Assembly: GCF_000340215.1 (NCBI RefSeq)
Contig: NW_006921540.1
Coordinates: 304,377 to 368,376 of the forward strand
Direction: 5' to 3'
Source of the DNA: Pseudocercospora fijiensis CIRAD86
Lineage: Eukaryota > Ascomycota > Dothideomycetes > Mycosphaerellales > Mycosphaerellaceae
Length of the DNA: 64,000 nt
Shown here in pieces: positions 54,639 to 64,000 of the stretch (its first letter is position 1; each line of letters starts with the position of its first letter). The translations under genes were made by a program, and so were the position numbers. The notes beneath the pieces are model-generated. The model saw nothing but the letters and a program-made list of their open reading frames with translations. It was not told the origin of the DNA and made no database searches.

Positions 54639-54951
54639 ACACGCACACCTCGCGCTCTCTCTGCATAGCGACAGCCCACCTTACCTTCACCTCCACCACA
54701 CGCACACCTCGCACTTCAACTTCGCCCTGTACAGACCTTCCACGCGCGAGTCCGCAGGCCAACCGCCGCGCTGGTGGGAGGCCTTTCCTTTCCCATTGTC
54801 GGTCTGCGCGATTGCCTGACTCGCCATACGCACTGCGCCGGAGCCAGCGGATCTCCACGGCAGCGCGCACTTGAGCCTGCCTGCAATCATAATCTGTCTC
54901 GCGTCACCGGCTTCCGATCAGGCACGCAACATATCTCTGCCTGGCGTGGAC
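53256..54951. other. Intergenic with GC-rich simple repeats
   Basis: About 1.7 kb without a recognised gene. Repeats: GAGCCT units (about 54427-54455) and CCCGCG units (about 54600-54640), the second followed by CA-rich sequence. They probably lie in the long leader or promoter of the kinase gene. Confidence 0.5.
54600..54642. repeat. CCCGCG hexamer repeat
   Basis: About six CCCGCG units upstream of the HAL4-type kinase gene, continuing into CCCGCACACGCACAC. No coding role seen. Confidence 0.7.
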
Positions 54952-57333
54952 ATGGATAAGATCAAGCAAGTCTTCATCCCGGCCGAGCAGGGGACCAGGG
55001 ACAATGACATCGCCCAGCGCCACGATGCTCATCAGAAGGAAGAGTTGGCAGCACTACGCAGTCAACTGGCCAACCAGTCGCAGCTGCAACAAGCCAGAGC
55101 CGCTCATCACCAGTTTGAAAGGATATCTCTGCCCGGTTCACAGCCTGCTTCCAGAGTGAGTGCGAACGTCTTCCTCTTCACCTACATGTATCTTACTCCT
55201 ACCGCCTGTGATGACCGGGCTCTCGCAATGGAATCCCGTCAGATGGATTGCTGACAAAGTTCGCCGTGCACAGGTACCAAGTGGCTCGGCCACCCCCCAG
55301 AGAAGATACCTGCACGCGGGCAGCGTCGACCATACCCCGAGAACCTCACCACCTTCCTCCGCCGTCCATTCGCCACCACTGACCCCCGCTGCCACTCAAT
55401 CTCGAGATGGCGGCAACAAGCTGCAGCCGCCGACTAGTGCTTCGGCAGTGCGGCCGCCGCACGATATTATGACGCCGCAGCGGTCAGCATCGCCAGCTCG
55501 GAACGACACAGCCGGTCCCGTATCTAGTCATCCTAAGCAACAGCCTGCGCACTCCCTAGGACCGGCTGGAGATTCACAGCCTCCTTCGAAAGACGTATCT
55601 CCTACCGCTGGCACTCCTGCCAGCACAGCACCTGGAACTCCTCGACCCTTCACACCCACTTCAGATGCCAGCAAGGCGACGGGCAAGCGACAGTCGCAGC
55701 AGGTCGCGACCTCAGACCCCTATTCAAAATACAGATTCGGCGATAGAGATCCAGCACAGGGTTATGCCAATTCTGGACAAGGCCCTCCTCTACCTGGCAT
55801 GCCCACCCTGCCCACATCGGGTTCAGGTACTGACATCATCAAGGCAAAAGTCCCGCAAGACGAGAAGCGTGCGAGCTTCTTTAGCGCTTCGCAAGACGAG
55901 AAGCGCTCCAGCTTCTTCGGCGGCCGGAAAGATCACAACGACAGCTCTTTGACGGTCGATGACAAGGGCCACCACCATTCCAGCTCCAAATCAAACCTCA
56001 AGCGCTTCTTCAAGGGTTTCGGCAGCGACCACAAGCACAAGAAAGAGGAGAAGGATTTATCATCACGGTCAAATGGTGGCTCATCAGGCACTAGGACACC
56101 TACGCACACCAATACTGGCGATCAGCCTAGTGTGCCATTCGCTGACGATCATGGCCTGCAGTCAAAGTATGGCAAGTTTGGAAAGATGCTTGGTTCCGGC
56201 GCCGGTGGCTCCGTGCGACTTATGAAGCGCAGCGGAGATGGCACAGTGTTCGCAGTCAAGCAGTTCCGAGATCGACACGCCTATGAGAGCGAACGGGAGT
56301 ACAATAAGAAGGTCACCGCCGAGTTCTGCATTGGCTCGACGCTCCACCACGGAAATGTCATCGAAACGATCGACATCGTACATGAGAAGGGAAAGTGGTA
56401 CGAGGTAATGGAGTATGCGCCATACGACCTGTTTGCGACGGTCATGGCCGGCAAGATGGGTCGTGAAGAGATCACTTGCGCGACGTTGCAGATTCTGAGT
56501 GGTGTGCTATACCTTCACAGCATGGGTCTGGCTCACCGCGATCTGAAGCTCGACAACGTCGTCATCAGTGAGCATGGCATTATGAAACTCATCGACTTTG
56601 GCAGCGCGGTTGTCTTCCGATATCCATTCGAGAGCGAGATTGTGCTAGCATCAGGTAAGTGATCGACATATCCGCCGATCGTCGAAAGTTGTACTGACAT
56701 GTGATGATAACAGGCGTTGTTGGCTCAGACCCCTACTTGGCACCCGAGGTGTATGACCAGGCACGATATGATCCGCGACCGGCCGACATCTGGTCGATAG
56801 CCATCATATTCTGCTGTATGACGTTGCGCAGATTCCCGTGGAAGGCCCCTAGGATTTCCGACAACTCGTACCGCCTGTTCATCTCACCTCCAGACCCAGA
56901 TCAAGACAAGCTGCTCGACTCGCATCGCCGTTCTACCGCTGCCAAGTCAACGACCGCACCACCGTCACGGAATCCTAGCGGCGACGATACGAACCCTGAG
57001 CACAAATCTCATCACCACCACCACCATCATCACCATCACAATGGTGGCAATCAATCTGCCAGTGAACCGGCAAGCAGGACAACGACCGCCTCGAATACGG
57101 ATTCTCAGCCTACCATTAAGGGCCCCGTGAGACTTCTCAGGTTGCTGCCACGTGAGACGAGACACATCATTGGTAGCATGCTTGAGCTGGATCCTAACAA
57201 GCGTGCTACGATGGACGACATCTTGGCCGACCCGTGGGTCCAGAATGCTCTGGTGTGTAGACAGCAAGAGGATGGAGAGATTGTCAAAGCGCCAAACCAC
57301 ACGCACACGCTACAGCCTAGTAATGCTTCCTAG
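54952..57333 (+). CDS. HAL4/SAT4 (HRK1-like) serine/threonine kinase
   Basis: Three exons: 54952-55155, 55274-56654 and 56714-57333, 734 aa, whole-frame sum. The first 350 residues are disordered, Ser/Pro/Thr-rich, with a duplicated D-E-K-R-[AS]-S-F-F unit near residues 265 and 280. The kinase domain starts near 365: glycine loop L-G-S-G-A-G-G-S-V at about 374, V-K-Q-F with the ATP lysine, catalytic H-R-D-L-K-L-D-N at about 488-495, D-F-G-S-A at about 509, and [12 protein letters not shown] after the last intron. The fungal NPR/HAL4 family regulates potassium and nutrient transporters at the plasma membrane. A His-run and Ser/Asn-rich insert (about residues 560-655) splits the C-lobe before L-L-P-R-E-T-R. 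Confidence 0.93.
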
Positions 57334-58904
57334 TGTCGATGCACATATCCATCAGATACATACGACCCAATTCTGACTGCAAGCTGCCAACGCCATCCAC
57401 CTTGAAAAATGAAGCGATTTCATGACAAGGATTTTTGAGTCCCGATTCTGCGAGGAAGCAAGTAGACCTCTTTCCGCATCTCTTCGGCTGATGCTGATGC
57501 AATTGATCTGGACGACATTCGATGCCTGAATATATTCCGCAGCTCGCCGATTGATTAATCGGATTTTTTTAAGTGAGCAACCGAACATGTTCCTGAAACA
57601 TCTCGCATTTGATGCAACGGTGATTTGTAAATCGGTTTGCCGACCGATTTTGCACGCAATACAAGCAAGCGATGACATGAATTCCAAACCCTAGAACCCA
57701 GTAATGAAACATTGAAATGGCTGCTGCAGCGCTTCAGTATTTGCTGCTTCCCTCTTGTTCATGTGTGTGATAAGGCTAAGCTCTATTAAGTGGAGCTGGA
57801 GCGCGATGAAAGACATGCTTACGGAACAGATTGTTTTTGGGACGAGGGTGGGGGGGGGGGGGGGGGTTCGAGCAAAGATGCGAATTTATAATAAGGGAGC
57901 CTCGATTGCTCGCTGCATCGGGTCCGCATGTGATTGTGAGCTGGCCTGGCCTGGCCTCTCTAACGTTGGTTGGCCGCCCATGCCGCAGACTTTGAAACGT
58001 GCTCTGCTGGACCCAAAAGATGTTGCGTGTGTCGGAGTTTCGACAATGTCGGACTTCTCGTGCAGACTGCAGAACGAGTGGTCGTCGACTCGTCGCTTGA
58101 GCATGGTTGCCCAGTCGGATTACTTACCACTATGTATACATAGCTACTTCATCCTTACAAGCAGGGCAGGTCAGCACTCTCCTCAGAGTCCGTAACTTAA
58201 GAGGAGAGAAAATGCGTTGTTTCTCCGTGTTGCTGTTGGAGAGCTTGACACAGAAGAACCCTGAGGATTGCTGTTGGTGGAGGATTCGCAGTTTCGTACC
58301 GGTACTGTACTGCTAGTTTCGGGGCAACTTCAGGCGAGGTGAAGCTGTACGTATAGTAAGAATCTGTGATAGACTACTACTGGAATATAAGTGACTGATA
58401 GGTAATGGACTGCATCACGAGTCGTGGTACTCTACTCATGATGCCGACCACAAGCCACCATCAGCAGTGTCCAGCAGATTGGAGACTTTCCCAGGTGACA
58501 GAATAGGGAATCCTTCCCGATCCCCCCAGACAGCCAGCGGGTGTGACGTCCAGAGCTTGTTCTGCTGTTGAACAAGAGTAGCCGCGAGAATAATATCGCA
58601 TGTACCGAAGTACACAGCATGAAGAGCATGCTGGCGCACGATAGGGAGGTCTCAATGCTGTCATCGTGCTTCGCATGCCTCAGCACTGGTGTTTCAAGCT
58701 CGACTTTCAGAGCTGTTTCGCGTCGTCCTATCCCGGAGGACGTACGTATGCTCGAAGGATGCGCTTTGACGACCCGGTTGTTGTTTTTCGAGTGCCCAGC
58801 AGCAATCACGTCAAGACCCAAGGCGGTACGGTGGCGACAAACGGCATGTGAGGCGGCTGATCAGATAGCGTTGATTGTAGCAGACTTTTAGCGTCCCATT
58901 CTTT
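57334..58904. other. Intergenic next to transposon block, with a G17 run
   Basis: Nothing recognised as a gene. A run of 17 G at 57850-57866 stands out. The normal composition ends near 58905 where the degraded repeat begins. Confidence 0.5.
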
Positions 58905-61043
58905 TGGGTTCCTGCGGGACTGTCTCTACTATTCCGGCTAAGAAATGGCCCGATTATTAGGCGTATGATGGGACCTACTAAACTTACGGAAATGCTCGGT
59001 TTTGGTGTGTTAGCTCGGTTTGCCTAATTAGGCTATATTGTTGTCGCAATTAGACTAGTATAGCGACTTCTAAGGTATTGTTAGTTGCTATCTACGGCTT
59101 CTTCTTCTTCGGCCTCTTAATAGTAGGTAGCATTGTCGCTACTAATCTCTTACGCTTGTTGCTATTATATTTATTAGACGTCCGCCTCTTACCTACTACT
59201 TCTCGTATCGCGTTATCGTTATCTAACTAAGGGAAGTCTTCTACTACTTCTAGGTCTTGTTTTAATAGCGAAGCCTCTCTTACTAGCGCTAGTAAAGTAA
59301 GGTCTATAAGCTTAGCTATTTCTTCGATAGTATCTAAGTCGAGCGGCTAAGCCGATTATATAGACAAAAGCGACTCGCGCGGCTACCGCGGTAGCCGCGC
59401 CTTCGAAGGTAAGGGTCTAAAGGGTAGCGGACTCGGCGTAAGAAGGTCGATTACCTATAACGGTCGATTTAGTAATAAGAGCGTCTCGTTAAGCGGTAGA
59501 AGATTAAAGGCTCGAGGTCTATATTTAGTCGCTAGCGGTAGTAGTAGTAGTAGCGGAAGGGTTAGATACCGAGGCAATTACTAGCGAGTTAGAGTAATAG
59601 GTTTAGATAGAAGTTGTTATTGTTAAGTCTACTATCGCTATCGGTTACTAGTTAATTAAACCTTAGGCGTACCTTCTCGAAGGAAGTTATCTAGTAAGAA
59701 GTTAGCTAGCTAAGTAAGCGTGTCTTTAATACGCCGTAAGAAGCTTCTTATATATTTGTCCTTTAGTATACTATTACGGATAGTCTTATCGTTACGGACC
59801 GCATAGAAGTACTATAAGAGGCCTTCTACGCCTTCGTTAAAGTAAGCGCGAAGGTCTCGAAGATAAGGGTCCCTAGTAGTATAGGATTGAGTGTCTTCGA
59901 AGCCCTCGAGAAACAAGGTAGTACTATCTCGTTACCGCTAGTATTAACTGATTTCTATGCTATTAAAGCTATAGTAGAAACTAACGTATATCTGTTGTTA
60001 TTATAGAGTAAGCGGCGTTACAAACAGGTAGTGTCTTAGTATATAGTAGCATAGTAAATATTACTAGAACTAAGGAAGGCAATTGTAGTAAGGCGGCTAT
60101 CTATTACGATATAATACAAGGCCTTCGTATAGCGGCAATGCCTTAGCCTTATATTCTTCCGTAATAGCGAGTTGTTTCCTAACGAAGTCCTACGCTACTA
60201 GAGGGCCTAATTGCTTAAAATATAGCATCTCTTTAACCTTCTAATATTGTATGCGTTTACTAAGTCTATAGCTTTAGAGGTCCGCCTTATATAGTTATCG
60301 AGCGTCGATTGTTAGTAACTTAGTTATAGTGCTATATATCGACAACTAGGGGAGATTCTTCTTCCGGTTGTATTTAATAGCATTATAGTATCCTTCTAGT
60401 AGCGATATAGTGCGAATTTGCATAAGTACTAGATTGTTTAAACGAGCCTATATAGCCTATTTCTATAACTTGTCCGACGACTAATTCTTTAGTAAATACT
60501 AAGTCTCTTCTTGCTTATTAAGGAGCCGCAATTCGGCTTCTATCGTAGTAATAACCTCTTTAACCTCTGCCTTACTCCGAGCCTAATAAATGGCCCTCTT
60601 AAACAGTCTCTAGACTATAGGGTACTTAAATTTAGGAAAGTATCGAAGGAAGGTCTCCTTAGCGTACCGCTAGTAGAGATATAGTCGTATTTCCTCGTCC
60701 TAGTCGAAGGACAGTCGAATAGCCGCTTGTTCTTATACCGAGTCGTTAGTTATAGCTACCTTCGGCTTCTAGCGAGGGCACTACCGCTTTAGGACTCGGA
60801 AAGCAGCTTGCTAAAGCCTCGTACGCTATGTTTATAGCAATATATATACTACTAGTATCTAACTTTCGAATTGATTGCAGATATATACTATAAAGAGATG
60901 CTAGCCTATATTAGTAGTCTTATACGTTGCGTCGTAGAGAAATAACTAATCCTAGATTAGTCGCTACTTTGCGGTTCCTATAGCCTAGTTACGTAAGCGG
61001 GGTAGTAGTAGTAGTAGTAGTGTACTTACATCTCCTACTAAAT
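58905..61043 (-). mobile_element. RIP-degraded repeat, possibly Mutator-like, family unsure
   Basis: CpA/TpG-poor, TAG-rich DNA like the other inactivated elements. On the minus strand a frame from about 60730 to 60200 carries long Lys/Arg/Leu-rich pieces such as Y-F-P-K-F-K-Y-P-I, A-E-V-K-E-V-I-T-T-I-E-A-E-L-R-L-L-N-K-Q, and R-T-I-S-L-L-E-G-Y-Y-N-A-I-K near 60370-60420. The last recalls the T-T-S-x-x-E-G-x-H-x-x-[IL]-K end of MULE transposases with RIP changes (Thr to Ile, His to Tyr). Family assignment is weak. No inverted ends or target duplication found; the right end is lost at the N run. Confidence 0.45.
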
Positions 61044-61432
61044 NNNNNNNNNNNNNNNNNNNNNNNNNNNNNNNNNNNNNNNNNNNNNNNNNNNNNNNNN
61101 NNNNNNNNNNNNNNNNNNNNNNNNNNNNNNNNNNNNNNNNNNNNNNNNNNNNNNNNNNNNNNNNNNNNNNNNNNNNNNNNNNNNNNNNNNNNNNNNNNNN
61201 NNNNNNNNNNNNNNNNNNNNNNNNNNNNNNNNNNNNNNNNNNNNNNNNNNNNNNNNNNNNNNNNNNNNNNNNNNNNNNNNNNNNNNNNNNNNNNNNNNNN
61301 NNNNNNNNNNNNNNNNNNNNNNNNNNNNNNNNNNNNNNNNNNNNNNNNNNNNNNNNNNNNNNNNNNNNNNNNNNNNNNNNNNNNNNNNNNNNNNNNNNNN
61401 NNNNNNNNNNNNNNNNNNNNNNNNNNNNNNNN
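61044..61432. other. Assembly gap (389 N)
   Basis: Undetermined bases. They separate the MULE-like relic from the plus-strand element A and may hide the junction and the LTR. Confidence 0.99.
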
Positions 61433-62309
61433 TAACCTCCTCGAGATTCGCCGCCTATAGGAAGCCCTAACAACTACTACTAGACTAGAACCGGTAGCAG
61501 GACCTTCTATTTAAAAGAAGGATGCTAAGCTTAAGGACTATACCGTATTTAATAGCTCTAGCCGCAAGCAGTACAATAATTGTATACGTAACTATAAATT
61601 GAACTAGCGGAATGCACTAAGAGCCCTGCTAGACGACTATTCGCTAGTCGTCTGTACTATACAATACATTAATAGAGACCTAAAGCGTACCTAGGATAAC
61701 CACTTTAACTCCCTTACTAATCAGACCGCTGTTTAGTAGCAGACCTACAAAACCATTATGCTAGACACCCTTAGAAACCCTATACTAAGGCAATAATACG
61801 CTTAGGACTAGTACCTTCGAGCTAAACAAAAGACTAATTAATCGGCTCGCTTATTTAAGGCCTATTTAAAGACCCTCGAACACGACCTCCCGACTAAAAC
61901 TAATTCTATCTAGATCTCCGAAATACGCCCTAAATTGAGATAGGAATTAGTCCTTAAATTAAACCGCCGCCGTGTGTTTAAACAGGCTAATCTTATACGC
62001 ATTTAATTTATAGTTAAAGTAGAAATAGCTAAACGAGCTATCTAGCTTTAGTAACGACTAGAATCGAGGATCCGACTAGCTAGTACTAACTATAGCAACC
62101 GTAGCCGCGGAGGAAACTAAGGCTCCTACTAAGACAACAATGCTAACAATAGGAATAGTAACGATCGTAGAAGAGGCCGTAGCCGGCGGCTATATAGAGG
62201 AGGCCGCGATAGGGGCCGTAGAAGGGGCTCGTATCCCTATAATACTAACCGCTCGACTAATAATAGTAGCAATAATAGCTATAGCAACAATCTCCCGACC
62301 GGATTGAAG

Positions 62310-62351
62310 TGCTTCAACTGTAATAGTACTAGCTATCTACTAGGCTAATGC
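62310..62351 (+). pseudogene. CCHC zinc knuckle of element A gag (plus copy)
   Basis: Reads C-F-N-C-N-S-T-S-Y-L-L-G-stop-C. Compared with C-x2-C-x4-H-x4-C only the His is changed (to Tyr, CAT/CAC to TAT/TAC) and a TAA interrupts. The minus copy at 10302-10343 has lost one Cys more. Confidence 0.78.
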
Positions 62352-63121
62352 GATAAACCTAAGAACTAGGCCCGAATCGACCGTACTACCGCTAAGCACC
62401 GTAAGTACCTTTTAGCCGCTAATGCTACCCCTATCGGTCCTTCGAAAAAAGAGTAAGCGCCGCACTAACTATTAGCCTCGTACGGCGTAAGACTATCGAT
62501 ATTGTACTAGCTATAATACGCTCCTACCTTGTATAGGATACGAAGGGCACTAGCTATTAAACTAAGGTTATACTAGATCTAGGAAATTCAGTTAGTGCCC
62601 TTATTAGCTATCGCCTAGCTAAGTAATTAGACCTTCGACAACTGCCGAGGACTAACCTGCCAACCCTTGCTTAGTTTAATAACGCTCGGCACTTAACCTA
62701 TAGGGCCTACTATATTCCTATAGCTCTAAAGGACGACCTCGGAAATAAACGCCTACTAGACTTTACTACCTACGTAGTAGATATAGACTACCTGTATAGG
62801 GGAGCTACTATTGTTATTAGCAACCCTATTCTTAAGCACTATGCTATAGTTATAGACTTAGGCAGTTAATAATAGCGATTTAGGATCGCTAGGAGAGAGG
62901 ACATTAAATATATCGATATTAGCGAGTATCCTAATAATATTAGGGTCCTGTTTATTAGCAACCTAACACCTGCCTTAGCTAATCCGATAGCTAATCTTCT
63001 CGGTAGAGATAACGATAAACCTGTGCCCCCTAATAGCATAGACCCTAATTAGCTTGCTCGTATACTAGAGCCTATTCGAGAGACCTATATTAATGTATTT
63101 AAACACTACTTAGCATCGATA

Positions 63122-63990
63122 TTGCCTATATTTAAAGAGACGGATTATAAGATTAACATTATAGAGGGCAAGGAGGTTCCCTTTAGTCCCCTCTACAACC
63201 TTAGTAAACGAGAGCTTGCTATATTGCGTAAGTATCTAGAGGAGAACCTAGCTAATAGCCGGATACGATACAGTAATAGCCCTACTAGCGCCCCTATCCT
63301 ATTCGTACTAAAGAAGGATAGTAGCCTACGCCTATATGTTAATTATCGTAGGCTTAACGCTATTACTATTAAAGACCGCTATCTACTCCCGCTTATTAAT
63401 AAGACCCTCGACCGCCTTTCTAGTACCTACTACTATACTATATTAGACATTAAGGATGCGTACTATCGTATCTGTATTCGTAAGGGCGATAAATAGAAAA
63501 CAGCCTTCCGTACTCGTTATAGCTATTTCGAATACTTAGTTATGCTATTTAGCCTAGCTAATGCCCCTACAACATTCTAGTCCTATATTAATCGGGCCCT
63601 TTTAGGCCTATTAGACTATCTCTATATAGTTTACCTAGATAACATCCTAGTTTATATACATTTACCTAATATTGCAGAACACTAGGCTGTAGTACGTAAG
63701 GTCCTCGACCGCCTACGAGCCTATAGACTATATTGCAAGCCTTCTAAATGCACCTTCGCTACTAAGGAGGTAGCCTTCCTTAGTTTTATCGTATTAACTG
63801 ATAGTGTTAAGGCTAATCCTAACCGGATTAAAACAATTACTAAATAGCCTGTTCCTACGTCTATTAAGGAGCTTTAATCGTTCCTCGGCTTCGCTAATTT
63901 CTACCGCCGTTTTATTAAGGGCTATTCGAGGCATGTAATGCTATTAACTAAGCTCACTAAGACTAAGGCAAACCCTTCTAGAGAGTTTAG
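63122..63990 (+). pseudogene. Reverse transcriptase of element A, YLDD changed to YLDN
   Basis: Clear Ty3/Gypsy RT in one frame: P-L-Y-N-L-S-K-R-E-L, then L-F-V-L-K-K-D-S-S-L-R-L-Y-V-N-Y-R-R-L-N-A, then Y-Y-T-I-L-D-I-K-D-A-Y, then the catalytic box at 63632-63643 reading Y-L-D-N followed by I-L-V-Y, and F-L-G-F-A-N-F-Y-R-R-F-I. The second catalytic Asp is Asn (GAC to AAC in a TGAC context, a RIP-type G to A). TAG stops appear at 63494 and further on. It cannot make a working enzyme. Confidence 0.9.
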
Positions 63991-64000
63991 GTAGACTAAC

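Larger units (their letters stand above)
61433..64000 (+). mobile_element. RIP-degraded Ty3/Gypsy element A, second copy, right end outside window
   Basis: From 61433 the sequence matches the minus strand of 9353-11230 with scattered transitions, then continues past the point where the first copy is cut. It gives gag, zinc knuckle (62310-62351), a protease-like stretch with L-D-L-G-N-S near 62575, and reverse transcriptase to beyond 63950. Stops are mostly TAG. The longest open piece is 63122-63496. Confidence 0.9.

Noticed and set aside
57850..57866. G17 run as a functional quadruplex or promoter element
   Set aside because: Single homopolymer run in plain intergenic DNA; may also be a sequencing length artefact.
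61006..61022. GTA/TAG triplet run as a telomere or array
   Set aside because: Too short and not telomere-like; a simple repeat within RIP-altered DNA.
1..64000. CRISPR arrays, bacterial operons, rRNA or tRNA genes
   Set aside because: No spaced direct repeats, no ribosome-binding-site pattern and no tRNA B-box with a fitting cloverleaf was seen; the window is fungal.

Overview
This window looks like nuclear DNA of a filamentous ascomycete (Pezizomycotina). Dothideomycetes is my inference from gene content, not proven. Two things point there. The genes carry short (about 50-120 nt) GT...AG introns with CTAAC/CTGAC-like branch sites. The repeats carry the signature of repeat-induced point mutation (RIP): almost no CpA/TpG, a great excess of TA, TAG and CTA, and reading frames full of TAG stops.

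Layout. Positions 1-12613 are two nested, RIP-inactivated Ty3/Gypsy retroelements, both on the minus strand. Element B (1-9352) is a chromodomain-bearing element that landed inside the reverse transcriptase of element A (9353-12613). Positions about 12614-58904 are a gene island of about 46 kb with normal codon use, broken by one complete RIP-mutated hAT DNA transposon (25046-28061, perfect 8-bp target duplication) and a small AT-shifted relic (about 35270-35700). Positions about 58905-61043 are another degraded repeat, possibly Mutator-like. A run of N (61044-61432) follows, and then a second copy of element A on the plus strand (61433-64000), so the island is flanked by inverted copies of one retroelement family.

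Genes of the island, left to right: F-box-like zinc protein (+), F-box-like small protein (+), RPN1 proteasome subunit (-), RIO2 kinase (+), SET-domain methyltransferase (+), Alr4036-type pyridoxamine-phosphate-oxidase-like protein (+), an unrecognised basic/acidic protein (+), an AT-hook protein (+), an MFS anion transporter (+), two F-box-like proteins (- -), an SDR oxidoreductase (+), an unrecognised nuclear-type protein (-), a CZIB/DUF866 zinc protein (+), a damaged spliced gene (+), a RAS GTPase (+), a GMF/Aim7 actin regulator (-), a molybdopterin-binding-domain protein (+), a rhodopsin-like membrane protein gene with three in-frame TAG codons (-), an amino-acid/choline-type permease (+) and a HAL4/SAT4-type kinase (+). 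Most are housekeeping genes. Several could only be read by joining exons, and splice positions were checked by phase sums and by family sequence. They do not form one pathway.

Points most worth attention: the three-TAG rhodopsin-like pseudogene, the nested chromovirus with RIP-destroyed catalytic residues, the intact hAT ends, a C-to-G strand-composition swing inside several exons, and a GMF gene whose first coding exon is only the ATG.
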